Assembly: GCA_016710585.1 (NCBI GenBank)
Contig: JADJVN010000003.1
Coordinates: forward strand, 124,001 to 188,000
Length of the DNA: 64,000 nt
Direction of reading: 5' to 3'
DNA from: Saprospiraceae bacterium
GTDB taxonomy: Bacteria > Bacteroidota > Bacteroidia > Chitinophagales > Saprospiraceae
In this document: positions 8,932 to 17,980 of the stretch, in pieces
How the letters are laid out: every line of letters starts with the position of its first letter
Position numbering within the stretch: position 1 is the stretch's first letter
Notes under the pieces: generated by a model
The model's database searches: none
What the model saw: the letters and a program-made list of their open reading frames with translations, nothing else
Told to the model about the DNA's origin: nothing
Position numbers and translations under genes: made by a program

Positions 8932-9676
8932 AATATTGCCAGCTAAGGAGCTCCTTAAAATAGATGTTGCAGGAATCCAAATGCCCTTAGAAATACATTA
9001 CGATTGGAGAATGTCGATTCGAATTTCTCTTGGAAAAGATAAAGCAATACTTCGAGTTCCTGTTTTGACTCCGCCTATAGTAAAAGAAAAACATATTGAA
9101 TGGGCAAGACTATGGATTCATAAAAAATTGGTAAAAAATAATGATCTAAAAAATCGATATATTCCAAAAGAATATAATTCTGGTGATATCTTAAAAATAT
9201 ATGAGAAAGAATATGTTTATCAAATCAAATCAATACCAGAAAGAAAATCAGTCACTGGAAAACTAAATAATAATATCATTGAAATCTTGATTCCAGAGAA
9301 CATCTCCGCAATCCAAAAAGAAAAGGCAATTTCAACGCTTTTGAGTAAAATTTTTTCCAGCCTTTACTTACCAGCAGTGAAAAAACGAATAGATTATTGG
9401 AATGAAAAACAATTTCAAAAAGAAATCCTAAAAGTAAATTTGCGAAATAATCAAAGCAACTGGGGCTCTTGCAGTACTAACAAGACAATCAGTATCTCTT
9501 CTCGCTTACTATTGGCTCCACCCTTTGTATTAGATTATATAATTGTCCATGAGTTATCTCATTTAGTTCATCACAATCATTCTGCAAAATATTGGGCCTT
9601 AGTAGAAAAAGTGCTGCCAGATTATATGCTTGCAGAGGACTGGCTTAAAAAAAATGGAGAATCAATTCAATGGTAA
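8924..9676 (+). CDS. YgjP-type (DUF45) zinc metallopeptidase-like protein
   Basis: A ~250-residue protein of the YgjP/DUF45 family. Near the C-terminus is the zinc site 'VHELSHLVHHNHSAKYW' (HExxH plus a downstream His), preceded by 'NQSNWGSCSTNKTISISSRL', the family's most conserved block. I chose the ATG at 8924, preceded by AAAAGG, over a TTG at 8912. Translation overlaps the end of serC by 8 bp. These proteins are widespread predicted cytosolic metallopeptidases of poorly known substrate. The link with serC is positional only. Confidence 0.85.
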   Translation: MPKILPAKELLKIDVAGIQMPLEIHYDWRMSIRISLGKDKAILRVPVLTPPIVKEKHIEWARLWIHKKLVKNNDLKNRYIPKEYNSGDILKIYEKEYVYQIKSIPERKSVTGKLNNNIIEILIPENISAIQKEKAISTLLSKIFSSLYLPAVKKRIDYWNEKQFQKEILKVNLRNNQSNWGSCSTNKTISISSRLLLAPPFVLDYIIVHELSHLVHHNHSAKYWALVEKVLPDYMLAEDWLKKNGESIQW

Positions 9677-9917
9677 ATTTATTTTTTTATTGTTCAAAAA
9701 AATGAAATACGTAAAATTAATAATTTCATTTTATACCAAAATAATGACAACTTTCACTACAAAAAACACAAATAAACACCAATTTCCAAATAATGCATTG
9801 AAATTATACAAATATAAAGATATTTTTAATTTGTTAAATATTTGTTAACAATGGGATTTGGATAGGGGTTTTATCCCAGTTATTTATAATTTTGATACAA
9901 ATCCATAAAAACAGGAC

Positions 9918-10763
9918 ATGCTCAACTTTAAATTTACACCTTTATTATTATTAGTCATTTTACTTTCCAGCTTCATTTTTTCTTGCAAAGACAGCTCAAT
10001 AGATGAAAGTTACTCGATCAATGAAATGATAAAATTTGAAAAATCATTTAATGGTCTTTCAAAAAGATTACCAAAATCATCACAAATCATTGTCTCAAGT
10101 CGGGTAGAGGATGAATGTATAGACAATAATGGTCCAAATTGTGTTACTTATATCAATTTACCTTTGAACCATCTTTATTTACCTGAATATGATTGCTTTG
10201 TTTCAGCATCAGCATCAATAATAATGTGCCACTCGTCTAATACTCATGGTGGAATTGATATACGGATTTATTTTAAAAACTTCTATATCTACTACGATAA
10301 TGAAACGGATTGTGCGGCTATTAAACAATATTGGGCTTTGTTAAAATCTCAACATGAAATAGTAGAATTAGATGAGTCTATTTCATATTTTAATGATTCT
10401 GTTGCAGATATTTATTTAAATAAATTTTTAAACGACTTTTTTAAACCACAATTAGGTATGTATTTTGAGTGCAATTCTATAAATAACTCAATGTACGTGA
10501 ATTATGTTAAAAAACTATGTTACAAATTTTGTGTAAAAGATATTCTCATTGGCGGTGTCCCTTCTCTTGAGGTAGATAACTCTACAAGAATTTGTGGTAT
10601 GACTTGCTGTAAACGAACATCAAAATATTGTCTTAATAATGGAAATTTTGAAATAAGTGAGCCAGAATTCACACAAATAGGTTCATGCTCTGGTGAAGCA
10701 TTTACAACTTGTCCAGACGAATATACACAGATTGAAATTGATTGTCATCATGGTTGCTTTTAA
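9918..10763 (+). CDS. Cysteine-rich lipoprotein of unknown function
   Basis: A 281-residue protein with signal peptide and lipobox IFSC (Cys ~23). The mature part contains about sixteen further cysteines, clustered in the last 100 residues ('YKFCVKD', 'RICGMTCCKRTSKYC', 'GSCSGEAFTTC', 'DCHHGC'). It is probably an extracytoplasmic disulfide-rich protein. I do not recognise a family. A -7-like box TAATTTTG (9887-9894) lies 23 bp upstream. The following secreted protein (10819) may be in the same transcript. Confidence 0.7.
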   Translation: MLNFKFTPLLLLVILLSSFIFSCKDSSIDESYSINEMIKFEKSFNGLSKRLPKSSQIIVSSRVEDECIDNNGPNCVTYINLPLNHLYLPEYDCFVSASASIIMCHSSNTHGGIDIRIYFKNFYIYYDNETDCAAIKQYWALLKSQHEIVELDESISYFNDSVADIYLNKFLNDFFKPQLGMYFECNSINNSMYVNYVKKLCYKFCVKDILIGGVPSLEVDNSTRICGMTCCKRTSKYCLNNGNFEISEPEFTQIGSCSGEAFTTCPDEYTQIEIDCHHGCF

Positions 10764-10818
10764 TAAATTATAATTTCTAATAACTGTATAAACTTGCTTT
10801 TAAAAAAAAATAAACATC

Positions 10819-12426
10819 GTGTACAATCTATTTTATATTACGTTTCTAGCATTCTGCTTTACTTCCTTGTCTGTAGATGCGCAATTAAAACAAGTAAAAT
10901 TTAAAGAATATACTCCAAAATGGACCTACATTAATTATGATCCCACAGCAGCAGTAAAAGGTGTTACCAACGGATATAGCCATCTATTTATGCATAGTTG
11001 TGCTCCTGTAACGGATGGTGAATATCTGTACACCTTATCTGTTAATGCTGAAGAATTTTTTCAAGGTGGTTTATTAGAAAAAGTTTCAATTAAAGACGGG
11101 AAGTTAGTTTGGGCCAGATCCTTCGATCTAAGGAATTCGAAATCAAGAGAATTCCCCATCAATTTATTCATAGACGAAAATAAAAATATTCGAATTTATA
11201 GTTATCGTGAAATTCCTAATAGAACAATGTATTTTTGGTCTAAAAGTAATGCTTCCACTTATGTTTTTGATCAGGATGGAAATTTATTGAAGCATGCCTA
11301 CACTGAAGATAGTGATTCGACCAAGTTCCCTATCATAAATCATTTTTTTAACTCTATTCCGCTTTACTCGTATAATAATGAAAATAGTATACAGTATATA
11401 AAAAAGTCACAATCAGTTGGAAATTCTTTCCAATGTACTAATTATATCCTTTCGCTTGAAGGTCAAAAAATTGAATCAAGATCTTTCTCGATTCCTTACC
11501 AATACTATTACAGAGCTGATAATAGTATGACCCTTTTAAATGAGAATCGTTTTGTTAATTTAATTCATAGTGCCAATAAAAAACAATTTGCTGACTCAAT
11601 ACAATTGGTATTACAATTATTTGACAGAAAATTAAATCATATTAAGTCAATTGATATTTTGCCTACAATTGGTATTTCTGATTTTTATGGTGTAGTCGAT
11701 GCAAATCAAGATAGAATTTTAATAAGTTCTCCTAAAGATTATTTTACTATTTTTCCCAGTACCAGAGTACCTGCATCATTGGTGTATTCTATAATAGATA
11801 CTCATGGAAATTTGATTGAAAAAGTGACTTATCAAACGAATCAATATACTGAAGTAAAATGCGTTTTACTTAAGAATGAAAATGCTTGTTTGCTTTTTGT
11901 ATCAGAAAGAACTGATGAAGGAATTAAGTCTTTTTATATATTAAAATCTGATGGTAAAGGCACATTTAAATTATTAAAAACATTGACACTAGAAAATCCA
12001 AATCAATTTATGTCTGTCCAATTTGTAAGTCAATTTGAAAATTCAGATATATTAATTTCAACATCTATTTCAGACCCCGATAGTTCAAGTATCTATGTAA
12101 ATAATAATTTTCTTTCGCATATACTATTAAGTGGAAAAGATTTGGGATTGACAGTTAAAAATAATGAATATAGCTCAAAAGATAAAATTAGCATTTCTCC
12201 AAACCCAGCGACTACTTCTATAAGTATAAAATCTGATGATGAATTCTCAAACTCAGTGATAGAATATATTTCTTCTGAAGGACACATTTTATACAAGGAT
12301 ACTAAAACAATTCATATTGGTCAGAACCAAATGGATTGTGCATTCCTAGCTCCAGGAGTATACCATATCAGAATTACGAATCAAGTTGGAAAACTTATTC
12401 ATCAATCTAATTTTGTTAAAATTTAA
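10819..12426 (+). CDS. Secreted protein with T9SS type A sorting domain
   Basis: A 535-residue protein starting at GTG 10819. The signal peptide ends at 'SLSVDAQ', followed by a long beta-strand-rich region with repeating 'YxxDxDGNLL/ThGNLI' turns suggestive of a beta-propeller, though no repeat was proven. The last ~80 residues ('KISISPNPATTSISIKS', then 'GVYHIRITNQVGKLIHQ') form a classic T9SS type A sorting domain, so the protein should be exported through the outer membrane and attached to the surface or released. Its substrate or partner is unknown. Confidence 0.82.
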   Translation: MYNLFYITFLAFCFTSLSVDAQLKQVKFKEYTPKWTYINYDPTAAVKGVTNGYSHLFMHSCAPVTDGEYLYTLSVNAEEFFQGGLLEKVSIKDGKLVWARSFDLRNSKSREFPINLFIDENKNIRIYSYREIPNRTMYFWSKSNASTYVFDQDGNLLKHAYTEDSDSTKFPIINHFFNSIPLYSYNNENSIQYIKKSQSVGNSFQCTNYILSLEGQKIESRSFSIPYQYYYRADNSMTLLNENRFVNLIHSANKKQFADSIQLVLQLFDRKLNHIKSIDILPTIGISDFYGVVDANQDRILISSPKDYFTIFPSTRVPASLVYSIIDTHGNLIEKVTYQTNQYTEVKCVLLKNENACLLFVSERTDEGIKSFYILKSDGKGTFKLLKTLTLENPNQFMSVQFVSQFENSDILISTSISDPDSSSIYVNNNFLSHILLSGKDLGLTVKNNEYSSKDKISISPNPATTSISIKSDDEFSNSVIEYISSEGHILYKDTKTIHIGQNQMDCAFLAPGVYHIRITNQVGKLIHQSNFVKI

Positions 12427-12615
12427 TTTAGCAAAAGAATTTTGTGAATGCGATTGCAAATTTATTGGATATAAGTAACCTTATATAATCAATCTAAACT
12501 TATTGCAATTTACTATTATTTGTGATAAGACATGATATATTGATCTTTAGGTAAAATCCTAATTGTCCATTAGAAATAAGTTTTGAATTTTTACGTTTTG
12601 TTTAAAACATAAATA

Positions 12616-12993
12616 ATGAGTAAACCATTTTTCTGCTTTTTGTACCTTATATCGCTATTTTCCATTAGTTGCGAAAAAGATAAAATTACAAACCAAAGTA
12701 TTATAGGCAAATGGACATGGATTAAAACTTTCTATTGATTTACCAACTATACTGAAACTTATAAAAATCCAAAATATAAATTAGAAATACAATTTGATGA
12801 TTACTATTTCTATGAATATATAGATAACAGTTTATCCCAAAAACAGCAATATGATTTGATTGTAAAGAAAGATGGTATTATGTATATCTCTTATGAAAAT
12901 GGATTAGAGGAAATAATAAGCCACAGTAAAGACACATTGTTACTATATAATTATCAAAGTGAAGGATCTTTATCATATTACATAAGAAAATAG
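12616..12993 (+). pseudogene. Small lipoprotein with an internal TGA stop
   Basis: From ATG 12616 the frame encodes a signal peptide with lipobox SISC, then 'SIIGKWTWIKTFY', an in-frame TGA at 12736-12738, and continues coherently for 84 more codons to TAG at 12991-12993 ('FDDYYFYEYIDNSLSQ', 'GSLSYYIRK'). The 'GKW' start and beta-rich rest resemble the small lipocalin-like lipoproteins of Bacteroidota. One substitution (for example TGG or GGA to TGA) would give a 125-residue protein. It is too short in both pieces to be noticed as a normal gene. Confidence 0.65.
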
Positions 12994-13035
12994 TTAAATG
13001 ACTTACTTAAAATAATGTAATGTAATTATCAAATA

Positions 13036-13446
13036 ATGAAAATATTAATAGGAATAATATTACTTGGATTTTATTTAATAGTCCCAGATAAAGGTTATAG
13101 AGGAACATATATATTAACAGGAAAGGTTTATGTCCACAATATAATTCCTTTGCGCAATAAAGAGATACTTTTTGAGTTTGGAGACAAAACGGAGAATATA
13201 AGAACAAATTCTAAAGGAATTTTTTCTATTATAATTCCGTTTGAATCTCCCTGTCAAAGTGGTAAGATTATTGATAGTACAAGGAATGTAGAAACAATAA
13301 GCACAATTGACAGCTATAATCCTGAATTTATATTTTTTAAATATAAGGGAAAGTGCATTTCAATAGAAAATTATTATTACTCGCGCAGTAAAAATAACTT
13401 CGCTACACCAGTACCTTTTACATTTAAGCATGATTTAAAATTTTAA
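13036..13446 (+). CDS. Secreted beta-sandwich protein of unknown function (CarboxypepD-regulatory-like)
   Basis: A 136-residue protein with an N-terminal hydrophobic segment (residues 1-16). It is followed by 'LTGKVYVHNIIPLRNKEILF' and 'ENIRTNSKGIFSIIIPF', the pattern of carboxypeptidase-regulatory-like domains ('G-x-V-x-D-x-x-x-P-L-x-x-x-x-V-x-x-x-T-D-x-x-G-x-F'). Two cysteines follow. No enzyme motif is seen. It lies 42 bp after the broken lipoprotein and may have shared its transcript. Function unknown. Confidence 0.6.
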   Translation: MKILIGIILLGFYLIVPDKGYRGTYILTGKVYVHNIIPLRNKEILFEFGDKTENIRTNSKGIFSIIIPFESPCQSGKIIDSTRNVETISTIDSYNPEFIFFKYKGKCISIENYYYSRSKNNFATPVPFTFKHDLKF

Positions 13447-13612
13447 GAACAGATATCTATATTTCAAGAAGCACTGATTTCTTGCTATCATGAGTAGAAT
13501 TAATAATTTCTACCATACTAGTTAAAAATTGACAAATATTTGTAACCTTTTCATTAATGCCCAACTCTATTGTAATAGAAGCCGATATTGGTTTTTATAA
13601 AACAATATAGAA

Positions 13613-13996
13613 ATGGAAAATACAAAATTACTTCAAGCAATCAAACCAACTTACACATTACTCAGATTAACATTTGGAATCGTTCCAATTGTAGCAGGAC
13701 TGGATAAGTTTACTAATATTTTAACTAATTGGGAACAATATCTTAATCCTAGCTTAGGAGCTATTCTTCCTATATCAGGAGGTACTTTCATGATGATAGT
13801 AGGAATCATTGAAATTGCAGCTGGAATCATTGTATTATATAAAACTGAGATAGGTGCTTATATTGTTTCAGCCTGGTTAGCTCTAATAGCCCTTTCACTA
13901 TTAATCAGTTTCAGCTATGTTGATGTTGCGGTGAGAGATCTTGTCATGGCAGTTTCAGCATTTTCATTAGCGAGAATTGCTAAATTTGTATCTTAA
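13613..13996 (+). CDS. DoxX-like four-TM membrane protein
   Basis: A 127-residue protein with four hydrophobic segments (residues ~18-34, 48-76, 82-102, 106-122) and the DoxX-family pattern 'RLTFGIVPIVAGLDKF' in the first helix plus 'PISGGTFMMIVGIIEIAAGI'. DoxX-like proteins are linked to redox, quinone or thiosulfate metabolism, but the exact role is uncertain. An ECF sigma gene follows after 11 bp, so the two are probably cotranscribed. Confidence 0.75.
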   Translation: MENTKLLQAIKPTYTLLRLTFGIVPIVAGLDKFTNILTNWEQYLNPSLGAILPISGGTFMMIVGIIEIAAGIIVLYKTEIGAYIVSAWLALIALSLLISFSYVDVAVRDLVMAVSAFSLARIAKFVS

Positions 13997-14007
13997 GCTG
14001 AGTAACT

Positions 14008-14679
14008 ATGCAACAATTTGAAAAATATTCAGATATAGAAGTAATTCAAAAAGTAATATCTGGGGAAATTGAGCTGTTTGAGATTCTAATCAGAAGGTAT
14101 AATTCATACTTATATAAGACAGGTAGATCCTATAATTACAGTCATGAAGACACTCAAGATTTAATGCAAGACACACTCATTGATGTCTATTTGAGTTTGT
14201 CAAAATTCGAAATACGTTCAAGCTTCAAGACTTGGGTTATTAAAATAATGCTGAATAATTGTTATAGGAAGCAAAAAACATGGGTATCCCAAAATTTTAC
14301 ATCTGCTGAAATAAATGAAACCGCTACCCCAATGTTTTCAAACATAAAGCATACAGATACTAATAAAGCAGTTATGAATAGAGAGTTGAATTTTGTTGTT
14401 GAAAATGCCTTGTATCAAATTCCATTAGAGTATCGCATTGTATTCACTTTAAGAGAATTTAATGGACTGACAGTCGCGGAAACTGCAGATAGCTTGAACA
14501 TTAGTGAAGCTAATGTAAAAGTTCGATTGAATAGGGCAAAAACGATGCTGCGAAAAGAAGTGGAAAAAGCCTATACACCAGAAGATATTTTTGAATTTAA
14601 TTTGATCTATTGTGATGCAATGGTCCAACGTGTGATCAATAAATTACAAGAAATGGATCTTGCAAAAAATTTAAAGTAA
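14008..14679 (+). CDS. ECF-type RNA polymerase sigma factor
   Basis: A 223-residue sigma-70 family protein. Region 2 is visible at residues ~25-90 ('SHEDTQDLMQDTLIDVYLSL', 'FKTWVIKIMLNNCYRKQK'). Region 4 lies at ~130-190 ('IPLEYRIVFTLREFNGLTV', 'VKVRLNRAKTMLRKEV'), with the helix-turn-helix recognition helix. Regions 1 and 3 are missing, as usual for ECF factors. A ~30-residue C-terminal extension follows. No anti-sigma gene is adjacent; the DoxX-like gene upstream is the likely co-regulated partner. It is convergent with the Rrf2 gene. Confidence 0.92.
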   Translation: MQQFEKYSDIEVIQKVISGEIELFEILIRRYNSYLYKTGRSYNYSHEDTQDLMQDTLIDVYLSLSKFEIRSSFKTWVIKIMLNNCYRKQKTWVSQNFTSAEINETATPMFSNIKHTDTNKAVMNRELNFVVENALYQIPLEYRIVFTLREFNGLTVAETADSLNISEANVKVRLNRAKTMLRKEVEKAYTPEDIFEFNLIYCDAMVQRVINKLQEMDLAKNLK

Positions 14680-14765
14680 AGTGAATTCTAATATTTCTTC
14701 TAAAGTTTTATCAAAAAATTTAGAGAGTTTAAATTAAACAATTTTAAGCTAAATAAAATTACTGC

Positions 14766-15197
14766 TTAACCGATCAAATAACTCAAACCGTTATTTACAT
14801 TTTCAAATAAGTCACAGACTTTTTTTTCAGTACACATTTTCTTAAATAAAACGCGGATTGGTTTGAAATCATCATGAAAAGGACAGGGATGGCTCTCACT
14901 ACACTTGCTAAGCCCCAGGCCACATTGTTTGAAAACATCCTTACCATCGATGGCGTGAATAATATTTATGACAGCTTGCTTTTTCTGCTTTTCATTTATA
15001 TAAAAACCACCATTTGGACCTTTTGCACTATTGATGAGTTCTTCCTTGACGAGCTTTTGAAGCAATTTTCCAACAGTATGTTCATTTTCATTGATGAATT
15101 CAGCCACTTCTTTTATACTTGCCTTTTCATCAAGATGTGATTTAGAACCGAGATAAATGACAGCTTTAATCGAAGCTTTGCATGTTACACTGAGCAT
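14766..15197 (-). CDS. Rrf2-family transcriptional regulator, Cys-rich (NO/Fe-S sensor-like)
   Basis: A 143-residue Rrf2 regulator. The winged helix-turn-helix covers residues ~1-75 ('ASIKEVAEFINENEHTVGKL', 'NSAKGPNGGFYI'). The family's cluster-binding loop has Cys92, Cys99 and Cys105 ('QCGLGLSKCSESHPCPFH'), which fits an Fe-S cluster sensor such as NsrR, IscR or RsrR. It is the last gene of the seven-gene operon starting at 19417 (3-bp gap from the DUF59 gene). Autoregulation, with release or activation on nitric oxide or iron-sulfur damage, is the natural hypothesis. Its likely binding site is the inverted repeat at 19479-19504 (inference). Confidence 0.88.
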   Translation of the reverse strand: MLSVTCKASIKAVIYLGSKSHLDEKASIKEVAEFINENEHTVGKLLQKLVKEELINSAKGPNGGFYINEKQKKQAVINIIHAIDGKDVFKQCGLGLSKCSESHPCPFHDDFKPIRVLFKKMCTEKKVCDLFENVNNGLSYLIG

Positions 15198-15200
15198 ATT

Positions 15201-15524
15201 TTATCTATTTAAAAAAATTCGTCCTGATTCAGAAATGCGATCATAATTCCATGGTGGTTGGAAACAAAGTTTGACCTCAATGAGGCTATTGCTATATGCT
15301 GATTGCAATGCGATTCTCACATTCTCTACAATAGATTCCCCAATAGGGCAAAATTGAGTAGTTAAAGTCATAGAACAAGTAGCTTTATTTTCTTCTTCAT
15401 TAAAACTAATTTCATAAATCAAGCCCAAATCTACAACATTCAAACCAATTTCAGGATCAAACACTCGTTCTAAAAAACGAAGCGCATCCTTGCATTTGAT
15501 TAAATCATTTGTTATAATATTCAT
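15201..15524 (-). CDS. DUF59/MIP18-family Fe-S assembly protein (PaaD/SufT-like)
   Basis: A 107-residue protein with the MIP18 signature 'VFDPEIGLNVVDLGLIYEI' near residue 20-40 and 'TLTTQFCPIGESIVENVR', whose Cys is the conserved reactive residue of the family. Members help load or repair iron-sulfur clusters. Its place between a NnrS/haem-copper-like membrane protein (4-bp overlap) and an Rrf2 regulator supports a role in cluster repair during nitrosative stress. Confidence 0.9.
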   Translation of the reverse strand: MNIITNDLIKCKDALRFLERVFDPEIGLNVVDLGLIYEISFNEEENKATCSMTLTTQFCPIGESIVENVRIALQSAYSNSLIEVKLCFQPPWNYDRISESGRIFLNR

Positions 15525-16810
15525 GTCGAGCTTGCTTTATGAAGAATGATTTTAAACACATTGATATTATATAAAATTGATGTAATGATTATTAAAAAAG
15601 CCCCTATTTTTAGTAAATAAGGTGAAGCTAAAATAATACCGATGGCAAAAATAGAGAACCCAATAAGATATATAATACACATGATTTTAAAAATAGTATG
15701 CTCGAACAATTTCTTTGGACTTGGAGTATTTCCAAATGCTGCACGATGATGGTATACTTTGTTCCAAACAATAAATGGTAAAGTCTTAAAAGTCATCCCT
15801 AACATAAGCGAGCTAAGCCAACCAAAAAATATCAGAAAGCCATATGTTAATACTAAACTTGGTTTTACTTCAGAAAAACAAATCATAGAAATAATAATAA
15901 TAAATAATAATATAAGGAATAACATCATTGCAACTGATATTAAAGAAATTTTCATCTGTTCATCAAGTTTATTTCTCATTCGATTTTGAAATGCTCGTAT
16001 ACAATAAAAGACAAATAAAGAAATCGCAATTAATATCATGATGACGTGAATAAAAAGGCTTAAACCATTATCAAAAAAAATGAAAATGCATTGATACAAT
16101 ATAAGCGCAACATTGATTAACGAATAAATCCACCAAAGAAGCCTGTCGTTTGTATATTTTGATATTAAAAACATTGGAATTAAGCGAGAAGCAACACCTA
16201 CAATCAAAAGTAAAAACCATCCTAGTATTCCAGAATGAGCGTGTAATGAAAGAAAATGCAATGAATGATCAGGCAATAAGTCAGTATTAAAATTATAAAC
16301 TAAAATTAAGCCCAATAGCACAGTATAAAATAACCAGAATGTAGCAGTTATAACAAACATAGCATGAATATTATCTCGATTACTTTTTATAATGCTTACT
16401 GCCAAATTTATGAGAAAAGTAAGAACAGCAAAGACCACAAAAATACCACCCAATTTAGCTGGAATATTCATATCGAAAGTATAAAATCCATATACTAGAA
16501 AAGGGACACCTACAGCTAGGAATAGAAAACTTAGATATGCAAGTTTATCACTATACAATCTTCCTTCAATAAATACTGGTACTAATTGATGACTGGCACC
16601 TAGAATCAACATTGTTGCCCATCCTAATGCCATAATATGTGTAATGGCCAATATTTTTGGTTGATAATAGTGATTTATAAAAACTTCACTATGAGCAAAT
16701 AAAAATAATGAGGCCACTAAAAATGAAATACCAGCATAAATATAGAAAGGTAATACCACCTTATAAGAAGTCGTTTTACTTATGGCGCTATTTGGATTAG
16801 AATCGAACAT
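15521..16810 (-). CDS. NnrS / haem-copper-oxidase-subunit-I-like multi-TM protein
   Basis: A 429-residue protein with about twelve TM segments. Conserved-looking histidines occur in 'LAITHIMALGWATM', 'ASHQLVPVF', 'LHFLSLHAHSGILGW' and near the C-terminus in 'KVYHHRAAFG', a spacing reminiscent of haem-ligating helices of subunit-I-like or NnrS proteins. Related Bacteroidota proteins are often labelled cytochrome c oxidase subunit I-like and occur beside DUF2249, hemerythrin and Rrf2 genes. The likely role is resistance to, or metabolism of, nitric oxide at the inner membrane. Catalytic activity as an NO reductase is not supported, as the usual catalytic sub-motifs are not evident. It overlaps the DUF59 gene by 4 bp. 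Confidence 0.75.
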   Translation of the reverse strand: MFDSNPNSAISKTTSYKVVLPFYIYAGISFLVASLFLFAHSEVFINHYYQPKILAITHIMALGWATMLILGASHQLVPVFIEGRLYSDKLAYLSFLFLAVGVPFLVYGFYTFDMNIPAKLGGIFVVFAVLTFLINLAVSIIKSNRDNIHAMFVITATFWLFYTVLLGLILVYNFNTDLLPDHSLHFLSLHAHSGILGWFLLLIVGVASRLIPMFLISKYTNDRLLWWIYSLINVALILYQCIFIFFDNGLSLFIHVIMILIAISLFVFYCIRAFQNRMRNKLDEQMKISLISVAMMLFLILLFIIIISMICFSEVKPSLVLTYGFLIFFGWLSSLMLGMTFKTLPFIVWNKVYHHRAAFGNTPSPKKLFEHTIFKIMCIIYLIGFSIFAIGIILASPYLLKIGAFLIIITSILYNINVFKIILHKASST

Positions 16811-16811
16811 T

Positions 16812-17621
16812 TTATTCTTTAAAAATCAAAAGATGAACTTCGCTGTTGTCTATTTCTTTTATAAGAAAATTAAATTTTTTCTCTTTCAATTCTGGCAATA
16901 AAAATACTGGAATTCTTTTATGATATACAAAAAGGGCTGTATCCACATTCAGGGATTCAAGTTTATCTATGATCGTTAGCATGGGCAAAGGCATTTCAAG
17001 TTCTCTGACATCTATATACTCTGTTTTATTTTCAAATTTTTTTATAACTTGATCCCAGCCTAGTTCAGAATCGATAGCACTACTCTGCTCAGCAAAACTG
17101 ATATGCTTTGTTTTATAGAAAAAAGTGAAAACGAGATTTTCGTCAACAGTTTCTGTATAGTTCTGAATTCCCTTTTTTTCTAGGATCTCAATCAAAGGAG
17201 TTGGTTCAAAACTATTGATGAGTTTTAATACCTGCTTTTCCTTTAATGAATTTAATTTCTCTAGGATTAATTGAAATGGATCTTTGCCAGAATCAAGTAA
17301 TGCCCTGACATCCATTTCAACAAGATCGCCCCTTGAAATATTTTCCATAAATTCTGGGCGCGACTTTCTTGCTTTTTTATTTACAACGACAGTCTCATCA
17401 ATTTCAAATCCAAGAGGTTTTAATTTTTCGAAAAAGTCATTAACCTTGCAAGCACCAATGACACTAGCCATTGCAATTGAAGTTCGTGAAGCTATTAATT
17501 TTCTTAATAAAGGATTGCGGAGTTTATTGAATTTTGGCGAGATACTAATTATGGCTTCTAGAGCAGCTGGATCTTCATTGATGATTTTTGAAATTTTAGT
17601 ATTAGCGTTTATTGTTTTCAT
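16812..17621 (-). CDS. DUF1858-DUF2249-DUF2249 protein of the NO/Fe-S stress operon
   Basis: A 269-residue cytosolic protein of three modules. The N-terminal DUF1858-like part (residues ~1-75, 'INEDPAALEAIISISPKF') is related to the ScdA N-terminal region. Two DUF2249 modules follow: ~100-170 ('EMDVRALLDSGKDPFQLI', 'LINSFEPTPLIEILEKKG') and ~195-268 ('YIDVRELEMPLPMLTIID', 'FLLPELKEKKF'). DUF2249 resembles TusA/SirA-like folds and is associated with denitrification and NO response. It overlaps the cupin gene by 4 bp and is 1 bp from the membrane-protein gene, so it is tightly coupled. The molecular function is unknown. Confidence 0.82.
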   Translation of the reverse strand: MKTINANTKISKIINEDPAALEAIISISPKFNKLRNPLLRKLIASRTSIAMASVIGACKVNDFFEKLKPLGFEIDETVVVNKKARKSRPEFMENISRGDLVEMDVRALLDSGKDPFQLILEKLNSLKEKQVLKLINSFEPTPLIEILEKKGIQNYTETVDENLVFTFFYKTKHISFAEQSSAIDSELGWDQVIKKFENKTEYIDVRELEMPLPMLTIIDKLESLNVDTALFVYHKRIPVFLLPELKEKKFNFLIKEIDNSEVHLLIFKE

Positions 17622-17980
17622 TGTTCAATATTTTTACTTTTAATGCTACCTATTAACAATATGCAGTCATCATTACTGTGATTGCGTATTGAGTGCTTTA
17701 CATACCTTGGGAAAATATAAAATTCATCAGCTTTAGCTTCAAAGACATTCGTTCCTATCTGTAGAAGCGGTGTGCCACACAAAACATACACAAATTCAGT
17801 TTTATCAGGATGGAGATGTTCAGGATAGTCTGCCCCTGGAGTAACTTTTACCTTCTTAAATGAACCATTATCTAATAAAATTAATTGCTCACTGATGAAG
17901 TGATTTTTAAAGTCATTTTTAATAGTGAAAAGATCTTCTTCCTTGATCATAATTTGTTTTTTTATTTTTTTGTAATCCAA
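17618..17980 (-). CDS. Small cupin-domain protein
   Basis: A 120-residue single cupin. Motif 1 reads 'GADYPEHLHPDKTEFVYVLCG' in reduced form, with metal ligands H, H and E around residues 52-60. Motif 2 is 'FYIFPRYVKHSIRN' with its His near 92. It probably binds a metal ion in a beta-barrel. It is sandwiched in the NO-response operon, overlapping the hemerythrin gene by 19 bp and the DUF2249 gene by 4 bp. Its substrate is unknown; a metal or NO-linked protective role is inferred from context only. Confidence 0.85.
   Translation of the reverse strand: MDYKKIKKQIMIKEEDLFTIKNDFKNHFISEQLILLDNGSFKKVKVTPGADYPEHLHPDKTEFVYVLCGTPLLQIGTNVFEAKADEFYIFPRYVKHSIRNHSNDDCILLIGSIKSKNIEQ

Noticed and set aside
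9630..9848. Open frame of 72 codons after the YgjP gene
   Set aside because: It begins inside the YgjP gene in another frame, has low-complexity Lys/Asn-rich content and no family-like motif.
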